Assembly (NCBI GenBank): GCA_964035545.1
Contig: OZ037767.1
Location: forward strand, 26,769,628 to 26,833,627
Direction: 5' to 3'
DNA from: Bugula neritina
Lineage: Eukaryota; Bryozoa; Gymnolaemata; Cheilostomatida; Bugulidae
DNA: 64,000 nucleotides
Shown here: positions 54,401-64,000 of the stretch, in pieces
How the letters are laid out: each line of letters opens with the position of its first letter
Position numbering within the stretch: position 1 is the first letter of the stretch
Notes under the pieces: model-generated
Seen by the model: only the letters and a program-made list of their open reading frames with translations
Told to the model about the DNA's origin: nothing
Databases searched by the model: none
Translations under genes and position numbers: made by a program

Positions 54401-57400
54401 ATGGCAGTGACTGAGCAGCTGTTTGCTGCGACATGTATGTCTACTGTGAGCTATTCATAAGTCTAATTATGATAATTATATCTCTCACGATGATAGTACA
54501 CCCTTCTCTCTATCTGTTGAGTACAGTCATTGATTATTCTAATAATAAATGTAATCCTAGCTAATTCTAGTTTTTTTCTCTGAAGGCATTTTCTACAACT
54601 TCAATTAAATTAAGTGTAAAAATTCAGCTAACTTGTACTTCATAATCTTATAACCTTTGACCTCCTGCAATGTAAAAATTAATTAAATTTTTATTAGCAG
54701 CAGGGAGATTTACTATAAAACTATATTATGTTAAAATGCACGAGAAAAACACTCTAAAGGGCAGAAAACAGTTCTTACTCTCTGTCATAGAGTGATGTGG
54801 ACATAGAACTTGCTGTTTAGAATACTTATTTCATATGAGCTGTTTTTGTAAAGAGTTGTTATAAATTGTTTCAAATTAACACTTTTAGAAATTGTCTCAC
54901 CATTTCATTGTTGCAGACATGTTTGACTTTTGTCATGAATTATTTGGAGTGGCATTCAGCATTTAACTTCCAGGTTGCTGAGTTAAATTATTTTACTGTT
55001 CATCATAATCAACTTGTAACGCAATTGGCTAAGCCACTTTAGCAACTTTAGCAACTCATTAACTACCCCAAATTATTGATTTTGCATTATTTTAAACTAA
55101 CTTAATTTCATTTATTTTGCTAATTATATTTTCAATTGATTGATCTTGCTAGTTATTTACACTCACTCTATGAAATGCTAAATGAGTGTTTATACATGTA
55201 AGTCACATGATCACAATCACATGACCACGATCACATGACCACAATGGTGGTTTTTTTCAAATTATTCAATTCACCAGAACTAAATCACACCACCAGCTGA
55301 TTTTAATGGTGCAATCACACTTTCTAAAAACTTCTGCAAATGCTTAGAGTTATCTACCCTATCTAGTTGAGTAAACTACAAGACACAAGAAGTTAGGCTA
55401 TGACAATGTGTTGATAAACTTTGTTCATTTGGTGCAGGCTGATGTTAGCAGATCACTGGACAAACTGTGTGATGAGATAGCAGCTTATCTGTCTCCAAAA
55501 GTATCGCAACTCCTGATATCCAACTCTCAACTGTGTCTTACACTCATGTCACATGTGCATAGTCTGAGAACACAGTCTACCTTCTCACAAAAGTTATCTA
55601 TAGTTGAAAACCTGCTGTCCTTTACTCAGTCTAAACATGTTGTGTCTGCAGCAGGTTTGTACAGCTTCATAATATTTTGATGTAACCATGTATTTTTTAC
55701 ACAATGTTCTGGAATGGAATTTGTTTTTGCTTTTGTTTTAATATTGTACATGTTTGGAAGTATATTATGTTAATTTAAATGCTTTTGCAACCAGCAGCAG
55801 ATTTCCTAATGGCAACACATGTTTGTATCATTTTCACAGTATATAAAGATGACGAAGTGCTTTGCCGCTCACATAGTATGCTATCTTACATTATTACCGG
55901 CATTTTAAAAGGTATAGCAATGTTAAGCATCTTCGTGCCTCTTGGTGTCAAAAACAAGATGTAGATTTGGTGTTGTGGTTGTTTTGCTCATCTATTATAT
56001 AATGTTTTTTATTATAAGTTTTAATTTACTGAGTATATATAATTTACTGAGTTTGCGAGAAAAGATGACTGTTACGCTGTCACACTCCAGCAGGCGAGCT
56101 GATACAGTAGTCTAATATCATTTAGCACGTATAACAAAACTACTCGTATATCTAATCTACAGAACTCAGTGAATGGCAGACCTCATTGCAACTTCTGAAG
56201 AAGCGAGTCACACATGAAGGCGTGTCTACGAATGGCAGCTTTGAGTGGGTCGACAGCGTGCTGGTAGAAGCCGTCACTAGAGGGCACTGGCTACTAGTAG
56301 AGAATGCTCACATATGCAGGTATATACCTGGCGCTATATGAAACGTGTTGCAGTAATTAACTGCTGTCTTTGTAATGTTCATCAGTTATTATATATCCAC
56401 ATATTTTTATAGTATGGGCAGCATTTTATATTTCAAAGTGAAGATAACTCTTTTCTCAAAAGATCTGGTCTCTGAAACTGTTTGCTCATATTACTGTAAT
56501 CATTGTTATAGTATAGACAAGGATAATGTGGTGTATTGTCTAATATCTTAAGTCTGTTTTGTCATTTCAGTGCTTCTGTGTTGGACAGACTAAATAGCCT
56601 ACTTGAACCAAATGGCAGTCTGACCATAACAGAGAGGGGTGTACTGGATGGCCAGCCTGTGGTGATAAGACCCCATGCTAATTTCAGGTTCCTTCTTAAT
56701 TCTAACTTGCTTGGTTCTATAATAATGTCAATGGAAATTCTCAATCTTGATTTTAGATAATTCACAATTCGTAGTACCTAAAATTTGTTATTGTATGTTA
56801 TAAAAACTATTTTTCACTCATATTTAGCCTCTGTAATATCCTTTAGTTTTTATATAATATATGTTATGCTTTACGGCATTGGTAGGACATTTAACACTCA
56901 TGACATATTTGTGTAATATAGTTGATTTCTTTGAACTTTATTTCTAGGCTCATTCTCACCACAAACATGCAGTTAAGTGATCTCTCCAGAGCAATGAAGA
57001 ACAGGGGAGTTGTCATCTCCATGCTCCCTGCTTCAGACATAGAGGTCAGTCAGACAAACTGAATTCTATGTATATTATGACTAATTGGTTTGTCTTCTGG
57101 TATAAATAGAACTCATTTATAGTCGCAGTCCCTGTGAGAAACCCCTGAAGGAAAGAGTTTTTTTACTACGGGCTAAGGACTTTTTTATATGTGGTACAGG
57201 AGCAATAATGACTTGATGCTCTTCCTAAAGTCACCAATGGTCTTTATGGGGGTTCCATTCACTGACCAGTGCTCTAGCCATTAGACCACGGCTGCTCTCC
57301 TGTGTTCTGGTATAAATATTGTAGCGATCTTTGTGTAGGTTTAAAATAGACTGAATATTAATTGTTGACAACAAGCTCTAGTGAACCAGAAATATTTTAA

Positions 57401-60400
57401 TATATTTTTGTGACACTGCCCTGTAGAATACCGTGGTAGGATGAGAATGTATGCATGCACAGCTCATGTGTGTTGGCTTATGTTGTTGGGTTATTCCAAG
57501 TTAACGTAATTTGCTTTTGCAAGTGACAGACTGAACACCATCATGTAATCTAAATAGCAACAGAGCTGTGTGGAAGAACTAGTTGATTATATACTGTACT
57601 CGCTGCACCTATATTATGCTGTTAATTTCAAATCCTCAGGTTCAACCAGCAGATGACCAGCTCTATGATTTGATTGGCTTATCCCCTTCATTGAGGGAAG
57701 TGTTTAGACGAGAACACTCAGAGTTATGGAGTGGGCGGAGACAACTTAGCAATCAGATATTATATGAAAGAGTTAAACTCTTCCTTTCCTATTACCAAAG
57801 AGGTTTTAGTGTTGAACAATCAGTTCATTCTTCTAGACGACTATATCTGTACCACTGTGAACATCTACCAGAGGTATTTCTGTTATATATACCAATAAAG
57901 AACGTTAATAATCTATGTTTGCTCAAGTTTACTGAATGCCTCATAAGCTGCCTGTCATAGTTTCAACGCTTTCTAGTAAATTCTATGCATCTATACTGAA
58001 GGAGGGGGAGGGGGGGGGGGAGTAGACATACATATGTTGAAATTTATATCGGCACTATTTGCCAATACATTTCCTGTGCATTAAATGGAAACATTTCAAA
58101 TTTTCTACTGCTCTCTTTCACCTTGAAATATACGGTCTATAATAACTATACTATACTATATGCTTTACTATACTATACTATACTATGTTATATATATCTA
58201 GCTGTGTTGTTGTGTACTGTGTACTATGTTAATGGATGTATGCTTTGATGGTCCAGTTTATTCAGTTTGAATGTTTTAGACTATGGAGTCACTACCTGCT
58301 GATGTCATCAGTCATGTGAGTCACAATAATCAGCCATGGAGTGTAGACGCTCTGTGTAGGACACCGTCCCTTGCAATGGCTGACATCTTGGTTCAATGTA
58401 TCAATATGGCTACCTCAACGTTAGTAACTCCTCTATCCTTCTCGAATAAAGTTGTTATTAGTGTTTGCTCTATTTATTATGCTTTCTTTTGTTGCACAAA
58501 ACTACAGAACTTCATTTGGTATAATTGTACACATTTTTTATTCTTGTAAGAAAAAACAGTTTGCAATTTAATTTGTTACAGTACCAGAGACAATTGGTAT
58601 TAGTTTGGAAATATGGTGAGATGGTGTTTAACTTTTAGCTCAACTTTAAATTTAACTAATTTTTCAGTCTTATGCTGTTGCTGAACTTGCTAAAACATAC
58701 AGAGCTAATTAGCTAATGTTTACTAGATCCTCCCAATACTGAGTTTCTTATACATTTTGATGTAGAATTATGGCTAAGAATACCAAAGATGGGGCGGATA
58801 TTCTGAATGCTGGACTTAGACTGCTGATGGAGAAACTTAGTCTTACTCAACTTCTACATTATGTACCTGTTGTTGTACAGTTTCTCAGTGACAACTTCTC
58901 AAGTAGATATCAAGGCTTGCTTATGGAACTTGTGTCGTCCGCAAGATCTCTGCTACAGTTTATCAACCAATTATATGCAGGTTCGTTGGCGTCTGCATTG
59001 AATGCTATGTTTTAATTGGCTGTAATATGCTCACTGCTTGCGTAATAAGTTCAAATATTAAATATTCTAGAAAATTCACTCCACCACCTGGCTGATATGC
59101 CTATTGACTTGAGGTGGATGCAGGAACTTTGGAGTAAACTGCCACTGCTTGTTCAGCACACTTTGAGTTGTCTGCTCAATGTCTGGAGTATTCTAATGCA
59201 TGTTCTGCAGACGTTGGGTGATTTGAAATATTTGCCTGTGAACAGCTGGTTCAACATCTCCAGTCTTGTAGATAAAGGTTCGTACTGCTTCATCATCCAA
59301 TCAATATGCCTCTTACATTCAACGGCCATTTATAATAACATGATGATATAATGAAAACTGTGTTTGACTTGTATAAAGGTTTATTTTGCTCTTAAGTTAG
59401 CAACTAATAGCATAATTTAATTTGTCAAACAAACAACAGTGTGGCAGCTGCAGTTCTAAAAGTGTTTCAATTATATTGTTGATGCAATTTTACCTATATT
59501 CCGGATGCAGACCCTTAAGTAGAATTATGATGTTATAAGATATGATAAATTGTAATTACTACTCTGATATAGGTCAGCGTGACAGAAAGCACCTGCCACA
59601 TAAGGTCGCTCTCTACTACCCTAAGCTGGCAAAGAACTTCCTTGAACTTGTCGAAAGAGTGGGGAATTCAGCTGACACCTGCCAGCAGGTGGAAGATCAG
59701 CAATTCAAACAGGTCAATATTTTACTGTTGTTCAGTTATACAGATACAGAAACAATAATAGTATTGAATATGATAAAAAAATAATACTTGATGCATAGCA
59801 TTTTTATTGCGTAACATTACATGAAATTTTAATTGGTAGAAAATTATTTAAAGTTTGTTAAGTTTAACTTAATATGAATTGAAATAGTCACTATATATAG
59901 CTTTATTTGAATAAATTCCAAATGTCAACATATTTACTTTATTCCATAAACAAAGCATGTTTACATTACATATATTTAACTTATTTATATTACAGATACA
60001 CTACTAATATATATTACAAACACACTACTAATATATATATATTACAGATACACTGCTAATATGTATAACATATACACTACTAATATGTATAACATATACA
60101 CTACTAATATATATTACAGATACACTACTAATATGTATTACATATACACTACTAATATATATTACATATACATTATTAATATGTATTACAGATCCTCCAC
60201 GCATGTGAACTTGTGAGAAGATTTCTCAGCTGTAGCTGTTTGGTTAGCTCCACTCTCTGCTGGTCTTGGTTGAAACCTGCTCTCTCTCAACTCCCACCTG
60301 GTTTGAGGTGAATTCTTCTCTTACCGAGTCTTATACTCACTAATCTGTTTATTTTATGACAATTAATAATTGTAATTTAGGTTACTGTTAAATGACTACT

Positions 60401-63400
60401 AGATAGCCCACCCCCTCTCACAACTCTCAGGTGGTCTTTGTCAAGTAAAAGTTGTGTAATCCTATCTTTTGACTCATTGAACCTGGCTGCAAATTTTAGC
60501 TCTCACAGTCAAACAATGGCTAACTGACTGGGTATAATTTTAGCGCTGAGGAGTTGTCTTCTACTGTCGCTCACATTGATAAGTTGCTGAAGGAGCATAA
60601 TCTCGAGTCACATTTGTTTAATCTCATCTGGAAAAGCTTTCCTCACCATCAGCCAATAGACTGCCAGGTTCCTCGGAATCAACCAATCAGCAATGAAACT
60701 GAGCAGCCAATCGTTTGCCATCTGAATAAAAGTCAACTTGCAGTAATTCTGCAGAAGACACTCGACAGTTTCTCTGTGTATAATAAGGTAAGCAGCTAAA
60801 TGTTTATATATGTTTGCAAGCTTGTTGTTTATTTCATGCTTCTTTGCTTATGTCATCTTTGTGTCATGTGACTTCCTGTGTTGCAGCCGTCGGTGACTGA
60901 CTCGAGTAAGGAGAAGAATATCTTGCCATATTTGGACATGCAGAAGACAGTCTCGGTTCTAGTCAGAGCTTCCTCTTTTCTGTATTACGGAGTTGAAGGT
61001 TAGCATGGCATTTCCTAGTTGTACACATAGTACTGGTGTTGCCTAGTTACACACAGTATGTAATTATATATACATTGTCTAGCAAGATATCTTAGTGTTA
61101 TACTTTATAGTCCTGTCCTTAGGTGACATCAATTCATCTCTTTTATTTGAAGCAGACGTTAATCTACCTGAACTGATGATGGAGTTATCTTCTTTAACCT
61201 CTGTTGATGAGAAATCTTCTACCACTAAACCATATGCAGCCAGTTTGTGGCCACTTCAGGAGTTCTGGCTACTGAGAGCCGTTCTTCTGTATCTGTCAGC
61301 TGACACACCCTCAGAGCACCTGCAACACCTGTCATCCTACACTACATGCCCCGGCCTACTACGGCTGTCACTTAGTCTGTCTCTTCTTCATCAACACCAG
61401 GTATTCAGTGCTTGTTAGCAATGTAGCAGTAAATAATGTATCACAGTCTGCTTTATCTAGAAAGGTCATGGCACACAAAGTTTAGTTTATTTCAATATAA
61501 TTATTATTGTAATGCCATTCTCAGCTGATTGTTATTATATTTCAAGAGAACGTTTGTGATATTCATTTTCAGTATTCAGTTTTATTCAAGCATTCAATCT
61601 ATTTCTATCAGAATATAGTGGTATAAAAAATCTTCCAAGTAAGTATTTACTGTGCAAGTTTTGGTCACGTATGTTTTGGTCACGTAAATTTTGGTCATGT
61701 ACGTTTTAGTCATGCAATGAACATTTTGTAGAATTCTGATGCGTCACTACTAAATATGATGAGTCAATGGTTTAGCTTCATGACCAAGGCGTCTCCTTTC
61801 AGACTAGGGGAACCGTTAGTTCAGTCCCTGTGTCTCACCTCTCAGGTAATTTTCCTCTTTATTGCAAGCTAGAAACGTATATAAACAGAATCTAGTCTTT
61901 TAATAAGTCAGATTTAATTTTAATGAGTCAGATTTGAGTTCAGATGTCAATTGCTAGACTCGTTTCCTTGTGTTAGACGGGCCCCTCTTTCGACTCCTCC
62001 TCCATGTTTCTCATCATATCACGATTGCTGGCCGATCCTCTTGGCCCAAGTTCTCAGCCAACACCCGATACTGCAGACGGTACACACCCCACCTCCGTCA
62101 CCCCACCCGTGTCTCTTGGAAAGTACAAACTCAAGCTAAATCAACTCAACGATGTCTGCAGGGAATTGTGGGATAAAGCTATTCTGTTGAACTGCGAGAC
62201 AGTCTGGTTTGTAATTCTTTGGTTTTACCTTCAGCTGTTATTCTGTTGTATTTTTGGTAAGAATATACTGAGCAGTTTGTATCTCCATAGCTATGGCGCT
62301 ACATATTTAGCTGTACTTTTAAATGTTGCACTTGAAACTAACATTACAATAATGTCACTATATGAGAGGACAAATTGTTGTTGTAATATGCAATTAGAAA
62401 GTTACTGTGTTACAATTTTGTTTTCAACATGCATAATATGACAATTTTTATAGTGCTGATGAAAGAGCCTTTCAATGTCACTACAATAGCCTCATTCTAG
62501 ACAGCACTTGGGTTCCCGAGGGCTTGAGAAGTCACCCCACAGTGCTCCCTGTAATCAACCAATTGATGGCTCACAAGCTAGATAATGGTTTGTATGAAAT
62601 ATTTCTCCTCCCCAGCATAAGAATTGCATAATATGCATATATGATGTTGAGAATAGATTTCTTTCATTGTTGAAAGCAAAGTTGGTTTTGGTTTAATAAA
62701 GCTGTGTATGCAAGTGACAGATAACTCCTGTGTCTGTATATATTTACTCTATACCAGTTACAGTGACGGATGCAGTAACTTGTCAACATTGTGTCAGTCG
62801 TGTAACTTTGGCTTTGGATGGGTCAACATAGAATCTGAAAATTTGCTCTTGTACAATCTATCACGGTTGTTGATGATTATAACCCACAGTGTATGCTTAT
62901 TCTCTGTAGCTGCTGATTGGACGGAGGTCAAGGTTGCTGAGCAGTGGGTGTGGCTCGGGTTGCTCCAAGCACTGGCCACCGCACCTCGAGGTTTGCTTGA
63001 CCCGGTTGTGAAACAGGCCACCGAGCTTGACTTTGCCAGTGAAGAGGTATTTATTAGAGCTTATTGAGATGTATTGCAAATTGAGTATACAATAATCCTA
63101 TCGCCAACTCAGAAATGTTTATATATGCAGTATTTGATTTTATATTTCCTGTGTCAAGACTGCTTTGTTCTTTGCTGGCGTATTCTACTGTCCTTCACCT
63201 TCCAATTGATTGTATTTACATGTTAGATGGGTCGTCTCGATAGAGAGATGCAATTGAGAGATGCTGTAGTCATGGCTGAATGTGGACAGAGGTTGTCTCC
63301 ACACTGGTCTCATCCACACTACGCATACGTACAGTGTAGGCTGCAAAACCTAACTCAAGCATGTGCTGAGTTGGCCGAGGGCTCTGTGCAACGTCCCCAC

Positions 63401-63964
63401 AATGAACAGGTATAATGTAGTGCTTATGTAGTGATGCTGCTCATTGTTTTGATGCTTTTGAATTTCATTGGACGTCTGAATTTCTCTTCCTATTCTGAGC
63501 GAGCATTCTGTGACTGCTTCCTCTGTTTTGTGATTGGCTGCCGTGCTGATCTTTTTTGAGCACAATTAGGGATTACATGATGAATCATATGACAATCGTG
63601 TCCTAGTTTAGAAATTTAAATTACTAACAACTTAGTGTTCTAAAGCGCGTTTTGTCAGATAAGGTTCTTGTATCATTCACTATTATTTTTATTACACGAT
63701 TCTTTTACAAAAATCTGTACAAAGTTGCTTTTTCCCTTGTAGTTCCAAGCTATAGTAGCAGACGTGAAAAAGCTGCTATCCAACACTCTAAATTACGAGA
63801 ACCTGCTGTCGGTGGTCACTGGGCTACAGGATTCTCATAACCGCAACGCTGTCGCTAGGGAGCAGCTCGTCAATGCCTCATTGGAGAGTTACATATCCAA
63901 CATGGAGAGTTGCTACCCCCTGTATATAGATGTGTGTCAGCCACATGTCAATGCTCTTCATATG
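31177..63964 (+). CDS. MDN1: Midasin (Rea1/MDN1), 5' portion, 59 exons, runs off the window
   Basis: Midasin is the giant dynein-like AAA+ ATPase that strips assembly factors (Ytm1/WDR12 and Rsa4/NLE1) from pre-60S ribosomes in the nucleolus and nucleoplasm. The model has 59 exons with continuous phases and encodes about 3160 residues; human midasin has 5596. It therefore contains the whole AAA+ ring and the first part of the linker; the acidic region and the MIDAS domain lie beyond the right edge. The ATG at 31177 is preceded by an in-frame TGA and starts a 47-codon exon whose product MAVEFCFCLDNCIQFL continues into a recognisable midasin N-terminus. Exon coordinates are listed in the block entries that follow. 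The last exon ends at 63964 with donor GTCAGT. A GPCR gene is nested antisense in the intron 49203-55437. Confidence 0.97.
31959..31996. repeat. 19-bp perfect tandem duplication (TTAACTGCTCTGGCAGCAC)
   Basis: Two identical adjacent copies in MDN1 intron 1; each contains the short palindrome-like TGCTCTGGCAGCA. Probably a recent slippage event. Confidence 0.85.
33655..36828 (+). CDS. MDN1: MDN1 exons 6-12: AAA1 module
   Basis: Exons 33655-34027, 34596-34715, 34871-35030, 35118-35239, 35697-35906, 36207-36284, 36692-36828. Walker A is GHIGAGKT (about 334-341) and Walker B is WLLLEDID. The block LLGTYCCTETPGEFVWRPGPL matches human LLGMYCCTDVPGEFVWQPGTL, and STRDLLRWCSRI marks the small AAA subdomain. 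Confidence 0.94.
34262..34500. repeat. GTGGTA/GTAGTG microsatellite in an MDN1 intron
   Basis: An imperfect (GTA)(GTG) repeat upstream of the exon 34596-34715. It creates poly-Val, poly-Thr and Leu-Pro open frames that are not genes. Confidence 0.92.
37351..40887 (+). CDS. MDN1: MDN1 exons 13-20: AAA2 module
   Basis: Exons 37351-37502, 37716-37880, 38297-38484, 38672-38808, 39294-39446, 39747-39884, 40173-40336, 40710-40887. Walker A is GETGTGKT (about 668-675) and Walker B is WVLLDEIN. MNQQSDTTDLLGGYKP is nearly identical to human, FACMNPATDVGKKDL carries the sensor-1 Asn, and VRSRFTEFF carries the arginine-finger region. Full catalytic residues suggest an active ATP site. Confidence 0.95.
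37515..37610. repeat. Degenerate TAGAGAATT/TAGAGAATCC repeat
   Basis: About nine imperfect 9-10-bp units in the MDN1 intron after exon 13. Confidence 0.7.
39484..39552. repeat. Short tandem repeat, about 16-bp TGCCATCTTGTTCTGT unit
   Basis: Four diverged copies in the MDN1 intron after 39446. Confidence 0.75.
40360..40520. repeat. Degenerate TAATGTAATATAA repeat
   Basis: AT-rich irregular repeats in the MDN1 intron between 40336 and 40710. They yield a Tyr/Ile-rich spurious minus-strand frame. Confidence 0.65.
41122..43381 (+). CDS. MDN1: MDN1 exons 21-25: AAA3 module
   Basis: Exons 41122-41300, 41574-41782, 42255-42401, 42603-42750, 43236-43381. Walker A is GETSVGKT (about 1068-1075) and Walker B is WIILDELN. 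LFATQNPPGLYGGRK and SRAFRNRFVELHFDE are almost invariant with human. The donor after 41300 is GTTCCC, well off consensus, but the phase and the protein alignment support it. Confidence 0.95.
43705..46340 (+). CDS. MDN1: MDN1 exons 26-32: AAA4 module
   Basis: Exons 43705-43832, 44079-44208, 44642-44802, 44941-45049, 45414-45610, 45854-46005, 46188-46340. Walker A GDTGCGKT (about 1376-1383) is split by an intron after GDTG. Walker B is ILLVDEIS, and LVATMNPSGDYGKKELSPAL and RNRFTEIWCPQS match human. The 3' end of exon 44642-44802, with its donor, is tandemly duplicated in the following intron. The last exon is the least conserved part and its acceptor is the least certain. Confidence 0.92.
44778..44833. 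repeat. 28-bp tandem duplication spanning an MDN1 exon end and splice donor
   Basis: The sequence from GAACTCTGTT to CTAGGTAT at 44778-44805 is repeated at 44806-44833 with two mismatches. The first copy contains the end of exon 44642-44802 and its GTATGA donor; the second copy repeats that donor inside the intron. Using the second donor would add 28 nt and bring in a TAG stop. Confidence 0.85.
46429..48843 (+). CDS. MDN1: MDN1 exons 33-39: AAA5 module
   Basis: Exons 46429-46631, 46919-47041, 47196-47393, 47481-47588, 47884-47961, 48048-48224, 48712-48843. Walker A is GSPGVGKT (about 1717-1724). Walker B WVVLDE/LN is split by an intron. DIADLFGADLPVEGG, ASQSVLEGLNACFDHR and QNPLKQGGGRQGLPQSFLNR are near-identical to human. 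The acceptor at 46918 (TGTTGAAG) is weak in pyrimidines. Confidence 0.95.
49074..57873 (+). CDS. MDN1: MDN1 exons 40-45: AAA6 module, split by a gene-bearing intron
   Basis: Exons 49074-49202, 55438-55654, 56163-56319, 56571-56687, 56948-57044, 57640-57873. The P-loop is GPECSGKS (about 2021-2028), followed by MNSAMDTTDLLGGFEQ as in human. The Walker B position reads HWLLVENAH, lacking the Asp-Glu pair; human is also degenerate here (LLMDNVN). ASVLDRLNSLLEPNGSLTITERG is strongly conserved. The intron 49203-55437 holds an antisense GPCR gene, and a SINE lies in the intron before 57640. Confidence 0.93.
49249..49254 (-). terminator. Candidate poly(A) signal of the nested GPCR
   Basis: TTTATT on the plus strand reads AATAAA on the minus strand, 195 nt past the GPCR stop codon. 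It lies only 46 bp from the MDN1 splice donor at 49203, so the nested transcript would end just inside the host intron. Confidence 0.45.
49450..53808 (-). CDS. Divergent rhodopsin-class (class A-like) GPCR, complete, nested in MDN1
   Basis: Eight exons, high to low: 53808-53509, 52873-52619, 51872-51739, 51541-51325, 51214-51137, 51014-50846, 50350-50080, 49918-49450; continuous phases, 630 aa. The ATG at 53808 is the first after an in-frame TAG; stop TAG at 49450-49452. TM1 has LLGN (Asn60 = N1.50), TM2 Asp88 (D2.50), TM3 starts at Cys111 (C3.25), TM4 has Trp163, ECL2 has Cys189, TM6 has FFLFWFP (Trp286, Pro288), TM7 is TLTVTSWCHSSLTPIFFASY and helix 8 is NYEFGQKFK. The DRY position reads Glu-Ile-Tyr (136-138), without the arginine, and NPxxY reads Thr-Pro-Ile-Phe-Phe. 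A tail of about 300 residues is Ser/Asn/Thr-rich and highly polar. The intron after 51739 has a GC donor (CAG|GCAAGT). I do not recognise the subfamily or ligand; a peptide or orphan receptor is possible. Confidence 0.85.
53809..55437. other. Upstream part of the MDN1 intron, presumed GPCR promoter region
   Basis: No coding exon seen. It contains a 45-bp-scale duplication around TATACAGTAAATCAATG (54310-54380) and a short ATCACATGACCAC repeat (55202-55245). Any GPCR 5' UTR exon would lie here; I cannot locate one. Confidence 0.45.
57095..57318 (-). mobile_element. tRNA-like SINE, copy 2, with 14-bp target-site duplication
   Basis: A 196-bp element at 57109-57304 in minus orientation, flanked by an exact 14-bp repeat TTCTGGTATAAATA (57095-57108 and 57305-57318). 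Read on the minus strand it starts GGAGAGCAGCCGTGGTCTAA, continues TGGCTAGAGCACTGG (tRNA-like A-box region), then CCATTGGTGA, AGTCCTTAGCC, GGGGTTTCTCACAGGGACTG and CGACTATAAA. The tRNA-like part is longer than in copy 1, although the B box is degenerate. It lies in an MDN1 intron, antisense to the gene. Confidence 0.85.
58001..58020 (+). repeat. G-rich tract (GGAG5AG11)
   Basis: A 20-bp purine tract, mostly G, in the MDN1 intron after 57873. It could form a G-quadruplex in the nascent RNA; this is inference only. A TATAC/CTATA simple repeat follows at 58135-58195. Confidence 0.7.
58280..63964 (+). CDS. MDN1: MDN1 exons 46-59: start of the helical linker
   Basis: Exons 58280-58419, 58766-58980, 59071-59277, 59573-59712, 60192-60307, 60544-60787, 60887-60998, 61123-61400, 61732-61845, 61977-62206, 62454-62587, 62910-63046, 63227-63409, 63743-63964. 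This is a poorly conserved, Leu-rich helical region; phases are continuous throughout. Recognisable blocks include AEQWVWLGLLQALATAPRGLLDP and, in 63227-63409, HWSHPHYAYVQCRLQNL, equivalent to human YSHPHVRLLRQRMDRL. Several donors read GTTCGT or GTTTGT. Individual exon edges here are less certain than in the AAA+ ring. Confidence 0.85.
59985..60188. repeat. Tandem repeat, about 24-bp ACACTACTAATATATATTAC unit
   Basis: About eight diverged copies in an MDN1 intron that run right into the acceptor of exon 60192-60307. CACTACTAAT in each unit resembles a branch-point consensus (CTAAT), so the array contains many candidate branch sites. Confidence 0.85.
61655..61722. repeat. Short GTTTTGGTCACGTA tandem repeat
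   Basis: Four diverged copies just upstream of the MDN1 exon 61732-61845. Confidence 0.75.
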
Positions 63965-64000
63965 GTCAGTGCAGCGACTTTGTTTATTAGTGTTGCTATG

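Overview
This looks like intron-rich, AT-rich nuclear DNA from an invertebrate animal. The genes have many short exons with GT-AG introns, vertebrate-like intron density, and protein sequences close to the human orthologues. A rhodopsin-class GPCR and an AP180/CALM-type clathrin adaptor point to a metazoan. I cannot place it more precisely; a lophotrochozoan is possible but unproven. No prokaryotic, viral, CRISPR or rRNA signal was seen. All gene models below were built by hand from splice signals, phase continuity and family similarity.

Layout. (1) 1-3.6 kb: AT-rich sequence with one short coding-like block on the minus strand (1176-1290). (2) 3618-10484 (+): complete SF3A3 (SF3a60, U2 snRNP), 13 exons, 496 aa. 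(3) 11399-28660 (-): complete AP180/CALM clathrin-assembly gene (PICALM/SNAP91 family), convergent with SF3A3, about 23 exons, 996-1009 aa. It has a pair of same-length alternative ANTH-domain exons, and its introns are full of minisatellites. (4) 28.7-31.2 kb: divergent intergenic region with a long (CA)n tract and a short inverted repeat. (5) 31177 to the window end (+): the 5' part of MDN1 (midasin/Rea1), 59 exons, about 3160 aa, with all six AAA+ modules and the start of the linker; the gene runs off the right edge. (6) 49450-53808 (-): a complete eight-exon class A-like GPCR of 630 aa, nested antisense in the 6.2-kb intron that splits the MDN1 AAA6 module. (7) Two copies of a tRNA-like SINE with target-site duplications, at 27605-27772 and 57109-57304, each antisense to its host gene.

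The genes do not form a functional cluster. SF3A3 (splicing) and MDN1 (60S ribosome biogenesis) are housekeeping genes, the clathrin adaptor acts in endocytosis, and the GPCR is a probable orphan receptor. The most interesting observation is the duplicated 76-nt ANTH exon. Its length forces exactly one copy per mRNA, because including both or neither gives an early stop.
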